Part shown: one piece after another, positions 24,634 to 36,318 of the stretch
Numbering within the stretch: the first letter of the stretch is position 1
Layout: every line of letters begins with the position of its first letter
Source of the DNA: Strigamia acuminata
Taxonomy: Eukaryota > Arthropoda > Chilopoda > Geophilomorpha > Linotaeniidae
Assembly (NCBI GenBank): GCA_949358305.1
Contig: OX442316.1
Coordinates: 14,880,001 to 14,944,000, forward strand
DNA length: 64,000 nucleotides
Direction of reading: 5' to 3'
Made by a program: the position numbers and the translations under genes
Notes under the pieces: model-generated
What the model was told of the DNA's origin: nothing
Database searches by the model: none
Seen by the model: the letters and a program-made list of their open reading frames with translations, nothing else

Positions 24634-27600
24634 TTAAACACCGTTCTGAGCAAGCTCTGAGTTTTCAGTGAATGCAGCGTTCAGATAAATTGATTGTCCC
24701 TTTGATGGTTCACGAGTGTTTAATGTTCTGGGCATGGATGCGCGTAACTTTGTTCAGAAATAAGGTTTTGAGGCTTCGAGGTATGTCGTCAACGTTATGA
24801 ATGATTTGAATTCTTGATCGATCTTGGACAGGTCAGGAAGCTCGTTTGGCACAACTGCGATCAATCGACGCACTTTATCTTTGAGTCCCTGTTGGTAAGC
24901 GATGTCGAACTCCAGACGACTCCAATGGCTGTTTAAATAATTGTCAGTCAACACAATGATGGTCCGCCTGCTGCTTTCCACAGATCTGACTATTTGATCG
25001 GTTATAAATTCACCCGCGCACCAGTCTCGGTTGTGAAGACACAGTTTGTACGACGGTACGCCCGTTTCCAGACCCGAGACGAGAAAGTCCACAATCCACT
25101 CTTCGTCCTCACCACTGTACGAGACGAATGCGTCGTACGCTTTGTCGGCATCGACGTCTTCTTCGGACACAAATCTCAAGCATATTCCTTTGGAGAACAT
25201 GTAGTACAAAATTTCTGATTTGTACTTGTTGAAGAGTATCACAATCACACTTAGTAAAATTACAAGCGTTATAACCGGTAATAAAAGCCAAAACAGATTG
25301 AAAGTTTTACAAATTTGATCAATATCTGTAAAATTATACATTTTGTTTTCTATTGCACACAACCATTCGTATTTTTCATCAAAATGACGTGATTTAATGA
25401 CAAATTTACTCATTTCGCAGTCGCAATGCCACGGATTAGTTGCTAATCTGATTTCAGACAAATGAGACAAACTCGGAATTATCGTATCAAGTTCAGTAAG
25501 CAAATTATTGTTTAGGTAAAGAATGGACAAGCTTGGTGAAATAGTCATGTTTTTTAGTGATTTCAAATGATTATAAGAGAGGTCTAAGATTGTTATTTGA
25601 GACCATGTGGGATCGTTTGTTTCTGGTAATGTTGAGATCTTATTTCGGGTTAAATTCAAGTGGACAGCAACTGATGAACCGTACGAATGTATTTTGGGGA
25701 AATGAGTCAAGTTGGAATTACTGCATTCAATTGACACACAGGGAAGGTTATCAATATCATCAACACTGCAGTGACAACTAGCTGGACAGTTTATTGGATA
25801 GTCACAAAATAAATTGTAGTCTATTGTTTTCAAAGATCTACCATTCATTTCAGGTGGTTGGGAACAGAAGTTATTTTGTGAATTAAAAACGAATGTTGCA
25901 TTTTGATTGCGCAGATACTTGATGAATCTGTTTAATCTGCAGTCACACACGAATGGATTGTGAGACAAATCAAAATTGACTAATTTGGTCTTGTGCTTGT
26001 ATGTAATTTCAAAGAGAGTTAAATTTACGTGAGCAATTTTGTTGTGGCTCAAAATAACTTGGGAAACGTTTTGAAATGTTTTCAGATCTGTTTCATTTAA
26101 TTTGTGAATGTTATTGGATGAAATATCAACGAGGTTGGTTACGCTATCAAACATGCCATATTTAATCTCATTTAAACAGCAATTAGAACATTTATAGTTT
26201 TTGACATATTCGTCAGGATGTTTCAAATTAGGAGGAACATAATAGTGTCACAAGCAAAATATGGCAGCCCCAGTGCAGCACTGCAATGCACATCAAAAGT
26301 GCAACTTAGTAGTGTGACTCCATCTTGAGCACTCAAACACCTGTTATGAGTCATTGATTCTGGGAAACTAGGCAATTAGAAGATTACAGTGAGAGAGGAG
26401 TCAAGTACATCACTTGCTCTCAGTTGTACATATGAATTAGCACTGTTGGTGACACTGCCCAGATTAGCAGCGGGTGGGAACTCACATTCCCACACCTGTG
26501 AAAAGGACAGTGAAAGACAGTTGCCTTCAGAACTTCAACTAGACCACAGCTCCAGTTTTGTCTCCAGTTTTGGTGAAGTCTAACAGCCAAGAGTGTGCTA
26601 CACCAGGACCACTAAGCATGGGTTGGACTCAGCAGATATATGCCTAAAAACCAGGACCTTCTTCTAAAAACCAGCCAAGAAGCCACAACTGAAAAGCCAG
26701 CAATGTTCCAGTCCAGTAGGAACACTGAACTTTTGAAAAGACTTGTGTGTGTTTGTGTTTTGTGCAACTAGACCAAGAAAATTGTGAGTAGTCCATTCCA
26801 TTTGCCACCATTTTACTTTCTTGTCTTTTTATTGTTGTTAGAATGATTGAATTGTCAGCTATGCGTATTAAATTTAGCTTAGCGTGATAATTGCCCTGTA
26901 TTTGCAATTATCACTTGTGCAGATTGTTAGTAATTATTTGGCGTGAGCCAGCCTTATAAATAGGCGAATTAAATATTCATTTTTCTTTACTTTTATCTTA
27001 ACATTGATTTAATAAACGAATTACATCTTAAGATGAAGTCTTGTTTGATTACACATTGGTTCACATTAAATTCCACCGATTCACGAAAACGACCTTGCCA
27101 CAATAGTGTTCCACACAGTTGTTTGACATATCTAGTGTGTCAGCATTCTGTACGTAACTCGTTGGCGGTATTGCTATAACACTAAATTTATTATTTCTAA
27201 GATCATAATTAACGGCAGAATCAGAACTTGTTAATACTTGACTCGCTTTGAAAATGGAATTATTATTATTAGCTAGTATTAGCTCTCTCAGATTTTTGCA
27301 TCGTTCGAGTCCAAAATAGTTAACGGAAGTGATGTCATTCGACTCAAGGCGTATCACTTCCAGTTTTCCTAAAGTATCGAATGCAAAAGATACCTCAGTA
27401 AGTGAGTTGTGGCTGAAATTAATTTCCGCTAGTGCTTTTGAACTCAGAAATAGCCTTGTACCTATTTGGTTGAGTTTATTATTGCTGACGTCAAATTTTC
27501 TTAAAACTCGATTTTGGGACAAGAATGAATTGTTTATAGACGAGATTGAGTTGTGAGATAACTCAAGTATTTCTAAAAATCTCAAATCAAGCAATAAATC

Positions 27601-28332
27601 TTCTGGTAAAGAACTCAGATTATTGTGCGATAAATCGAGTTGCACAAGTTTTTTTGTTTCGTTGAAATCTGTTCTTGAAACGCTGCTGATATTGTTGTGA
27701 CTGAGATTGTATCCTTCTAATGAGTTTAAGCCATCTGGGAACCTTGGGATTTGAGTGAATTTGTTAAAACTAAAATCTAATTCTATTGGCATGTAATTTT
27801 TCATGCTGGCAGTAATTGACTGTAAACAGTTGTTGCGCATTTCTAATATAATTGAAGTGGGTGAGGGTACGTTAAATAATTTGGATAGATTAATGTGATT
27901 AATTGTTGTCAATGGATCGATGCAGAAATTAGATATCTCAACCGAAGGGCTGTATCTCGCAATGAGCAAAACTTTTGGTATAAACCATTCAAGTAATTCG
28001 ATTGGCGCTTCGCTTTTGAGTCCATCAACAATCGTTCTTGTATTGTATTGCCTGTCCAGTTTTTGTTCATAACGAAACGGTTGAGACGACCATTTGCTAC
28101 ACACAATTGAAACAAATCGTGCAGGTCTTGGGATTAGAGCAGTGCATGTGCACGAGTCGTCCAATGTACTACAGGCGGGTATATCATCACAGCCAATTGC
28201 ATATGAACAGTTATCCAATTGACAATCAGCAGGCATTGATGAGATGAGACATATCCAAATACAAAGCGCTGGCGAAAGGTTTTTGGACACACGTAACATG
28301 GTGAAGTCCGTTTGAGGATTTGAGTGTTTCAA
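24634..28332 (-). pseudogene. Toll-like receptor pseudogene (copy A)
   Basis: On the minus strand it aligns end to end with the intact Toll at 37785-40628. ATG 28332 opens a signal peptide, leucine-rich repeats run to about 27108, then an 858-bp solo LTR (26246-27103) interrupts the frame. Coding similarity resumes at 26245 with the cysteine clusters (CDCRLNRF, CSVDD, CDCEMSK), a transmembrane segment and a TIR domain (AYDAFVSYSGEDEEW, NRDWCAGEFI). The Trp of the TIR box-3 FW pair is TGA, so the frame ends at 24754. After it the frame is still open to the ancestral stop at 24634-24636. With only two lesions, the gene died recently. The ectodomain up to the LTR could still be translated as a truncated secreted LRR protein of 423 residues. 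Confidence 0.88.
26246..27103 (+). mobile_element. Solo LTR inside the Toll pseudogene
   Basis: The sequence begins TGTCAC and ends GCCACA, bounded by ATAG on both sides (26242-26245 and 27104-27107), a 4-bp target duplication (5 bp if the shared A is counted). The other Toll copy has no insertion at this point, which gives an empty-site control. Internal LTR-like signals on the plus strand are a TATA-like CTTATAAATAGG near 26955 and AATAAA near 27010. No internal retrotransposon genes are present, so it is a solo LTR. Family not identified. Confidence 0.78.
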
Positions 28333-28589
28333 CTATCGTTTCAGAAATAAACATTATTAAATTATTGACCACTGAATTATTTATATAAAAAAATGTCGGT
28401 GTGTTGGAATGTAATTTTGCGTAACCCCCCCCCTTGACCCCCCGCGAACCTAACCTTACTAGTTTTTTGATGAAAACCACTTTTTTGAGCCCGCTTGTCG
28501 CTAAAACCTAGGTTTTTGTGTCGCTAAATTGGGACTTTTTGGTAAAAATTGCTAAAATGAGCGTCGCTAAAATGACTATAACCGGGTAT

Positions 28590-29113
28590 ATCATTAGGTG
28601 GTAACAAGATAATATTTGTACTTTAATGTGTTATTGGTATAGTTTTTATTAATGTATGTTTCTTGTTTCGGAGATCAAAAAAGAAATAAGAATGCCTAAT
28701 TACAAAGGAAAAGGAGACTACAAAAATGGCTACTCCACAGGAAACAGCAATTCACAAAGTTATCCGTATAAGAATTTGAAGTAACCCGATTCTTTGGCCA
28801 ACTCATTCCCCAGACATAACACCCATGGAGTTCTACTTGTGAGATTGTACAAAAGATATCGTGTACCGTACAAAAGTAAGGGATATAAATGACTTTATAA
28901 GCGAAGAATAACTGCCATCATTAAGACTATTGATGAAGGAGGACAAAATATCAAGACAACAAATGGGGACCTAAAAGAAAATGTACTAACTATTTGAAAA
29001 AAATTACTACCGGTATTTACTTTACATTGTGTACACATTTCAAAAGTATTTGACTTGATGTAATTTTACTAAATTTTTCAAATTGTCTAAACACTTTGTG
29101 AACACACTGTAGT
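28590..29113 (+). mobile_element. Mariner-like transposase relic, copy A
   Basis: Translating near 28795 gives WPTHSPDITPMEFYL, a decayed form of the SPDxxPxDFFLWG motif around the third catalytic Asp of mariner-type transposases. The right inverted end (AAATTGTCTAAACACTTTGTGAACACACTGTA) is shared with copy B; the left end has been replaced by other sequence. It predates the Toll duplication since both copies carry it. Confidence 0.65.
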
Positions 29114-29236
29114 TCATGCGATTATTTGTACTGTATTTCGCCTATTAAAGTAATCGGAAAAGTTTTGAAAACTAAAATTGCATTTGCTGTGAATATTTTG
29201 TGTTAAGATCACATACCTGTCTTGATTAAGTGAAGT

Positions 29237-29455
29237 TTACGAACGATGTTTGTTGGCATGAAGTTCTAAACACTGTTTTTTTCTTTTAACACAGTTGAAG
29301 GCAATGATACCAAATGGCAGTGCAGAGAAGTTATCTTGGCCTTGACTACTTGAAGAGATTGAAAATAAAAATATGACGTAAAAGTTTAGGGCAAAAACTT
29401 GATTACGAAATTCATAGAATCCAATATTATTTTTTGCGTGTAGTTCTGAATCCAT
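29237..29455 (-). CDS. Small hypothetical protein, copy A
   Basis: A 72-residue frame (starts MDSELHAKNNIGFYEFRNQV) with two hydrophobic stretches and a Cys/Lys-rich tail. The duplicate at 41530-41757 keeps the frame with mostly conservative changes. Just upstream on the same strand there is a strong donor GTAAGTAA at 29537 and a pyrimidine tract ending in AG directly before the ATG, suggesting an 82-bp 5' UTR intron. Function unknown. It could be chance survival of an open frame in a young duplication. Confidence 0.3.
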   Translation of the reverse strand: MDSELHAKNNIGFYEFRNQVFALNFYVIFLFSISSSSQGQDNFSALPFGIIAFNCVKRKKQCLELHANKHRS

Positions 29456-30009
29456 CTTGGTAAAGGTAGGAAAAAAGGAGAATCAATGTCGTAATGGGAA
29501 ATAAAATCATACGGTGGAATACTTAATGTTTACTTACACCACAAATGTCTTGAACAGGCTAGGTCAATGTTCAGTACAATAGAAATAAATGGCGAATTAC
29601 TAAATAAATTCATTCTGCAAGAAAGTGTTTCCCCTTCTGCTTCCTTGTTTTTTTTCTACGAATTAGTGAGCTATGAGGTTCCACATCCTTTGCCCATTTC
29701 CGTTGTCACAAAAATAAGTTTGTACAATTGTAAACAATTAATTATCATACATTGGAATTCTGTTTCAAAGTCGTTCTAAATGTGCTAAGAATTACATCGT
29801 TCGTGAATTAAATTCAGTTCTTCTTCAAGGACTATACTCTAAACCGATACAACGTTGTCTTAACTCCTATTGGTTGAGCCAGATTACGCCTAACTGTGGA
29901 CTGTTCTCTACTACGCGGAAAAGTGGTTCTGTTTGTTTTCAATAAATTTCAGTGTAAAAAGTGATTAGAATGATGGATTTTATTTATTTTGCAATTCAGA
30001 CCAAGAAGT

Positions 30010-30188
30010 CAGGGGCGGATCTACATAGGGGCTAATGGGGCTTGAGCCCCGGAACCCCAAATTCTAAGAGGCCCCCAAGACGCTAAAAAACAAAAAAGAA
30101 GAAAAGAAAGGTCGCTATTAAAAATTTTGATAAAGGGCCCCGAAAAAACCTCAAGCCCCAGCCCCCCGAAAAGCTAGATCCGCCCCTG
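30010..30188. mobile_element. hAT-type MITE, 179 bp, in the Acp1 3' UTR
   Basis: Inverted ends CAGGGGCGGATCTA and TAGATCCGCCCCTG. Flanking octamers CAAGAAGT (30002-30009) and CAGGAAGT (30189-30196) match 7 of 8, a typical hAT target duplication. The right end lies about 20 bp from the Acp1 stop codon. Confidence 0.85.
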
Positions 30189-30208
30189 CAGGAAGTTCAA
30201 AATGGTTC

Positions 30209-32122
30209 TTATAACGAACATTCTGCTTTAATATCCGCAGGAATGACGGAAGCGGTAATTTTTTTAAATTCTGCGACCGGGCATGGATTCGAGCAGCCGT
30301 GTAAAGTCAAATCATTTCGATAGAGAATCTGCCATTATGTAAAAATTTAGAATTTTTTTTTTAAATTTAAAAAAAATAAAATCTGATATAGAAATATTAT
30401 ACCTTTACAAAATGGGTTCTATTTGCTTCGAGCAATTCTAGCATAATCATGCAACCGAAAGTAGGTATTTGTGGATCAAATAAGTCAAGAGCTGATAACA
30501 CAGAAGTAACAGTTTCGTCGTGCTATAATATAATGTAATAAATAATAATTCGTTACTCATTCCCACAATATTTACAGTACATGCCGTGTTACCGTAAACT
30601 GTATAACTTACACTTGAATACATAAAAATATCAGGCTGATCAGTATTGTTGCGTATATTAGTTTCTATATTTTTTATCATTTCACCAATAAGTGGGCCTG
30701 TGAACAAAATTACAATCTCTTTAAAACACATGCTTATGCACAGTGGATAATTATTGCAGATACAGCAAATCTGTACCATAGATTGAGTGCGTATTAGGAT
30801 GGCCAATCGGATCAAATTGCAGTGACCGATCCACGAATAAACGGATTGCATTTGATCTAAATGCAAGCTTAGTTGTGAGTCTATAATAATGATGTACCTC
30901 CTCGTAATCTTGCCATTTCGTCAGTTTTTGCCACAAATTCGAAGTACATGTACTGAAACTTTCTCAAAATACCGTAAACGGTGTTGTTGACCCATTTTGG
31001 CAGAGAGTGGTTGTGAATTTGCTTCAAAGTATTCAATAATTAATCATGTCTTTAAAAATATACATGAAATCAAACAAAAAAATTAAAAACTTACATCCGA
31101 AGATAAAATCCCGTAAATATCGGATGCTTGGCTGAAATCATTGATGGAAAGTCCAGTTTTATTGGTCAAAAACCGATAAAACTCCTTGTACTGCAAATTA
31201 ACTTGTTCTACTTCGGACGACTTCATCTGCTCTGATAACAATTGATCGTACTTCGGACACTTGGACGAAGGGGACAACAACTAAACAAATTATGTATTTA
31301 ATTAAATTAATTATCAATTAATTAATCATAGGCGAAAAACAACTTTTTTTCCTCCTCTTTTTTGTTCTTACGTAATCTTCTGGTACAGGAAGCGTGTGGA
31401 CAGGAATTGGTTGCCAAAGCAACTCGTTGTTCCAAATTTGTCTTCCTACAGGTGGGAGCAATCCAGCTAGACAGGTGTAGGCGCTCATCAATGTCCTATC
31501 AGCATTAGTACTCTGAACAAATAGTGTTTTGTAATTGTACGCGTAATTAATAAAAAATCCATAATGTTTTCTTAGGTATTGTCCCGTTTCGTACTGTTGC
31601 TTCATTCCGAGCTAAAAAAATAACCAAAATGAAATAAGTTAACTTAATGTTCTTTTATTTGTTTTAAAATAATTTTATTAAAAACTGAACTGTTGTTAAT
31701 TGTCCAAAACCTTCAGGCCAAGCATTTTTCCACAGGCTTGTGGGGAAAGTTTTGATTGGAGACCGATCGCCATGTCGAATAAGCTGTGGAAAATATTGAA
31801 AATAATATATTAACTTTATTTATTAACTACGAACATCTGCAGCACTATTGCTGGCACACAATTATATAATAAGTTATTATTTATTAAATACAATATGGGA
31901 TGAACAGGTGGTACTCCCATCATTGTGTCTGTATATTTTTTTACTTTAGAAATGGGGCTGAAATGTGTACGCAAGAAATATAAATATTTTGAAATTGGTT
32001 TTGAAAATTCAGTAGTAAACACTAAAAATACTTACCAGTTGTACTAGTTTTAATTGATAATTAACAGCTTTTACGGCCACCAATAAATTCACAAATAGAA
32101 GCACCAAAATCGACACGTGCAT
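30209..32122 (-). CDS. Histidine acid phosphatase (venom/prostatic type), Acp1
   Basis: Exons on the minus strand: 32122-32036, 31783-31691, 31611-31372, 31280-31095, 31021-30898, 30697-30612, 30522-30403, 30328-30209, giving 351 residues. Branch-2 histidine phosphatases are secreted or lysosomal and hydrolyse phosphate monoesters at acid pH. Seen: signal peptide ([19 protein letters not shown]), catalytic RHGDRSP, the phosphate-binding Arg in DRTLMSA and the proton-donor pair HD in HDETV. Compared with Acp2-4, it has no intron inside the 31280-31095 exon and lacks about seven residues after YRND, an in-frame deletion near the C-terminal Cys pair. The exon-2 donor (GTTCAG at 31690) is weak but the frame requires it. 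Confidence 0.9.
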
Positions 32123-32162
32123 TTTCAAAGCTAAAATACATCAAGTATACGTCAGCTCTGAG

Positions 32163-32169
32163 TTATATA
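32163..32169 (-). promoter_or_regulatory. TATA box candidate for Acp1
   Basis: TATATAA on the minus strand, about 41 bp upstream of the Acp1 ATG, would set a short 5' UTR. Position and sequence fit; there is no other evidence. Confidence 0.5.
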
Positions 32170-32251
32170 GCAATTTCGATTCCACTTGAACCTATGGAAA
32201 GCCAGTTCAATGAAATAATGTCATTAAAATAGTTCAGTACAAACATCATAA

Positions 32252-32370
32252 GGGGCCATCCATAAATTACGTAACGCCTTGAGGGGGGGGGGGGGGGGGA
32301 GGAGGTTTCAAATTTTGATACGGGTTGTTACGATGGGGAGGGTGGAGGGGGTACTTAACAAAAATTGAAA
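32252..32370. repeat. Dispersed-repeat fragment with poly-G tract
   Basis: Begins GGGGCCATCCATAAATTACG and runs into a G-rich tract (32282-32300). I recognise this kind of start as a common insect interspersed repeat, from memory and without a search. Only one copy is in the window. Confidence 0.4.
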
Positions 32371-33885
32371 ATTTTACTTTTATTGTTTTAATTTGTTATT
32401 ATTGTAATTTTAAACTTTTGTAAAATTTTAATCCTCAAGTATTTCCCAGTTTTAGACGATTACGTTCTATTATTAAATGAACTTCAGATTTTGTCGATAG
32501 ATGGCGCTGTTCGAAAATAGCGCCAAATTTGAGTTAAAAGTAAATAAATACATGAAATGCATTTATTTATCTGCTTTTGAGCAATATTAGGGGAATGTTT
32601 GATATAAATCAGGATTTATATGTGAAATAGACAAGAATAACTAATTTCCAAGGAAATTAGTAAAACTTGACCAAATAAGGATTAGCAAGCAATTAGCTCA
32701 CCGCTCACCCCTCGCACCTGCACAGAGTTCAAGATACCACAAAATAGTTCTAGATTCATTAATCTTTAATATTTTAGCATGGTTTTGCAAATGCATAGTT
32801 TTCATGAATCTAGATGATAAAATTGTCCAAATATTTTTATCATTTCTACGCAGCTAGGGTTTTATTACAAATTAAAAATACCGCGATTCATTAAATCATA
32901 TCCTAAAATATTGTTACATTTGAAAAAAGTACTTTCTAATATGCATTTTGAACATTAGGAAACTTCATTACCGAGCTAGATGAGGTGGCTGGCTGAGAAT
33001 TAAATTGCTGCAAATGGCGACGAGATTTGTTTTCAACGTGGTCTGCTTGCTTGTTGAAAAAAAAAATCACAGAATTAGTTAAATTATTCAGCCATAAATA
33101 ATAAATTTTCGAACATTTATAATCTTAAGTACTGTACAGTTTAAAATACCATAACTTAACTTAACTTAAGGTGACTAAGATAAGTTGGATAGTACTAATT
33201 TGATGGTGCTCTACAACTTTGTAATTGAAAAATTTTCTCTAACCTGATTGGTTTAGAAGTTAGCAAATGGTCTTCAAGGTCAAATTTGATAACATCATTG
33301 GATTGCTTTCACCCAACTTCCTATACAGCATTTTCTCCCATTTAATTACTTTTAATATAAATTTTATGATATTAATTGGAAAGTAGACCAAAAACTGCAC
33401 CAGAAAAGTCTACTTTCCAATCTTATGATTAATTTTTTAATTCATTTTTTTCCAAATTACATAAACCGGAACTTAAAACATACAAACATTCATTCATGTC
33501 ATACTAATATATGTTCTTTTCGTTCGAATATGACTAACAATAAACACAAGTTGAAAATATTGTCATTTTTCTTTAATCACAACGGAAATGCGGGAATTTA
33601 TTCCATCAAAATAATTCAAAAAAAAACAAATTTTGATTATTTTTTGTTTGCCTTTTGTGTAGTAATTCTTGCCACTTAGAGAAAGTGGCAATGTGTGCCA
33701 CTCGTGTTAAACAAATCTCTACAAATCTGAGCGATCAGTATCAATTAATGCAATAATGAGAATTATCACGACGGGAAGTGGCTTTATTATTAAGTTACCT
33801 TGGCTTTATGCAGTAAACAAGCGGTCGATTTTTTATTGCTTTATAAACCGTTACGGTCGAGTTATTGGACACAAGAAACGAAACG

Positions 33886-36318
33886 ATGGCGCAACAGAAA
33901 GCGAAAAACTCTCTCCAGCAAAAAATGGGAAAAGGTAAAGCTGAGCGCGATTTAATTCGATTGTTAAATGGAAAGAAATTGTTTTTTCTATTTACTAGTT
34001 GACGGTTCCTGGAATCCGTTCGGCGCAAAACCGCCCCGTCCGCCGACAATGCGCAAAGTGTTTAATGAATTTGTCGCCAATACGACATTGATCGGAATTT
34101 CGCACATCCTCCGGAAGAAGAGCATCTGGTGGCTGTTCGCGTACTTTGCATGCATGACTTTAAGCATCTATCAGTCGCTGCAGTCCGCCATAACTTATAT
34201 CGAGTAATTCGTTCGTTGTATTTCATTCGTTCGTTCTTTCTTTCTCAATTAAAATTGTTTACAGTCAAGTGAGTCACCAGCAAGTGTCGGTGCAGACCAC
34301 CCAGAAGTTGCCGTGGCCCTCCGTCACCGTGTGCAACAATGTGGTTTTACGTTTGGATCAACTTAACGACGAAAGCGTGCCTGGATACGTCAACATCAAC
34401 AATCTCACCTGCAATCTGCTTACCAACGAAACTTATATGGTGGGTGTTTGTGTTCCGGTTTTAGTTATTTACCCTTTTAGTTTATTTTTAATTTTAAGCG
34501 ATCGATTGTAGGAAGTGTTGCGGCAACGCAACGTGCAAAAAGTAGCGGAATACGTGCGCAGGAATTTGACGGAGGAAGAAAGATGGAAGCAATCGTTGCC
34601 CAGAAACGACTGGCTCAAAGGATGCACCTTCAGTTACGATCCGTGCAATTTCACGTGAGGCTTCTGTTCTGTTTTGAGATTTTTTTCTTGTAAATGTTTT
34701 TATCTCTGATGTATTTACAGCGAAAAGGGTCAGTTCTACGAATTTAACAGTCCGTACTACGGCAACTGCTTCACGTTCAATCCGGCGATGAGGTCCGGCA
34801 AAGGAATGTGGAAAGACATCGATTCGAGTGAGTGGAATTGCAAATCGCTTTGGTTTATGCTGACTTTAACGTCGTCGTTTTTTCAGAGCTCAGATTAAAA
34901 ATCAATAGAGATGGAACCGGGTATCAACTGTTGGGGAGTAAGCCTTATGTCAGCTTGATGATCCATTCTCCCGGCACGGCGCCATTGATGGATTCCCCCT
35001 CGGCGATCGACGTTTACAACGGGCAGCAAGTTACTTTAGGCTTAAAATTGGTAAAATAGCGACTTGATATAAATGATGATATCAATGTAGTTAAATCGAT
35101 TTGATTGGCTTAGATCCAGAACGATTTCATGTTGAAAGCGAGAAAGCTGATTCCGACTTGCGTGGTCGACGACGCGTCGGGAGACGAATTTCGCGTGAAA
35201 AGTCTCTACTACACAAACACCACTCCGTACAAATATTCAATTGAAGTAAATGTGAAAACGTAAAAATGATTTTGAATGTGAATTAAGAATTTAATCGTGC
35301 AGGCTTGCATGAAAACTTGTTTTCAAACGCAAGTTTTCGCTCCGTGCAAGTATTTGGACGCAACGTTTAACAAGGTGAAAAACAAAAGTTACGAAGAGAC
35401 GTTCGCGCTGAAACTTCCTCCCATCAGTCAGTCGTAGAACTCGAGTTAATCAATAGCTAGATGTTAATGTGTTTTTGTTTTAAAACGCATGCAGTGGCTT
35501 GTGAACTGACGGAAGATTTGGAAATCGGCACTAAGCAATGTAAATGTCCATTCCCGTGCAAGTATGTACGAAAAAAGCCTCGACTGTTGAGAAATTGTAA
35601 TTAACGAACCGAATCTACTTGCAGGTATTTTCAATACGTCATCACCCTGGACACGACGAATGTTGGAACGAAAACAAAACATGTAAATAAGAAAAATCAA
35701 AATAAAAATCGCTGCGAAAAGAATTTTTGTTCGGCTGCCCCTCGGCTTTTCCGCAATGCATTCGGATTTTTTGTATTATTGTTGTTATTATTTCACGTTT
35801 GATGATTGCAGGCGGACTGCGACCAGGTGGACGCAAAAGACAACACGGAACACTTGTAAATAGATTGTGGTTGAAGGTGTGCCGATGAATCGGATCGGAC
35901 TAAATATTTCATGATTCGCAGGAGTTTGATGAAAGTCGGCGTTCAGTTTCTGAGCAACACTTACGATTACAAAGTGGAAGTTTTGGACTACGATGTAACT
36001 GGTTTGCAACTCGAATTGCATTTGGTTCGGTGTTTTTCAAATGTTTGTTGCTTGTCGTTTTAGCTGACGCAGTTTTTGGGATTTTTGGGCGGCAACGTGA
36101 GTCTGTGGCTCGGCTTGTGCGTGCTGTCGTTGCTCGAAGTGGTGGAACTCGTGTGGGACTTGATCTGCGTCTGGTGGAATCGTCAGTGCAAAAAGAAGAA
36201 AGTGGCGCATCCCCGTCTCGGCTACGACGAGCGTTTTCGTCACGCCCCCGCTTCATATCCTTACCACGGCTACTTAGGAACGGCTCGAAGAAATGGTGCC
36301 TGGATGGCCGATAAATAA
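33886..36318 (+). CDS. ppk: DEG/ENaC sodium channel, pickpocket type
   Basis: Exons: 33886-33934, 33999-34203, 34265-34439, 34512-34654, 34721-34827, 34887-35050, 35114-35245, 35303-35426, 35495-35561, 35625-35682, 35812-35855, 35922-35994, 36064-36318, giving 531 residues. Amiloride-sensitive cation channels of this family have two membrane segments and a large Cys-rich ectodomain and act as trimers in sensory, epithelial or tracheal cells. Seen: FVANTTLIGISHI before TM1 (the family usually has HG here), TM1 at SIWWLFAYFACMTL, WPSVTVCNN, Cys-rich ACMKTCFQ and QCKCPFPCKYFQY, and the selectivity-filter/TM2 segment GFLGGNVSLWLGLCVLSLLE. Exon 33886-33934 is short and its ATG is the first in frame. 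Which pickpocket paralogue this is was not determined. Confidence 0.93.

Larger units (their letters stand above)
24170..29832. repeat. Segmental duplication, copy A
   Basis: Matches copy B (37300-42128) in the same order: edge sequence, Toll gene, mariner relic, small ORF, and the TTCTTCAAGGACT edge. Differences are point changes plus insertions specific to one copy. The boundaries are approximate, taken from where visible similarity ends. Confidence 0.8.
32123..33885. other. Gene-free spacer between Acp1 and the DEG/ENaC gene
   Basis: AT-rich, with a fragment of a dispersed repeat at 32252-32370 (GGGGCCATCCATAAATTACG followed by a run of G). Two divergent promoters must lie here. Beyond the Acp1 TATA box no element is clear. 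Confidence 0.4.

Noticed and set aside
32283-32300. G homopolymer as a G-quadruplex regulator
   Set aside because: It is part of a dispersed-repeat fragment and may vary in length or be an assembly effect; no gene-linked position supports a function.
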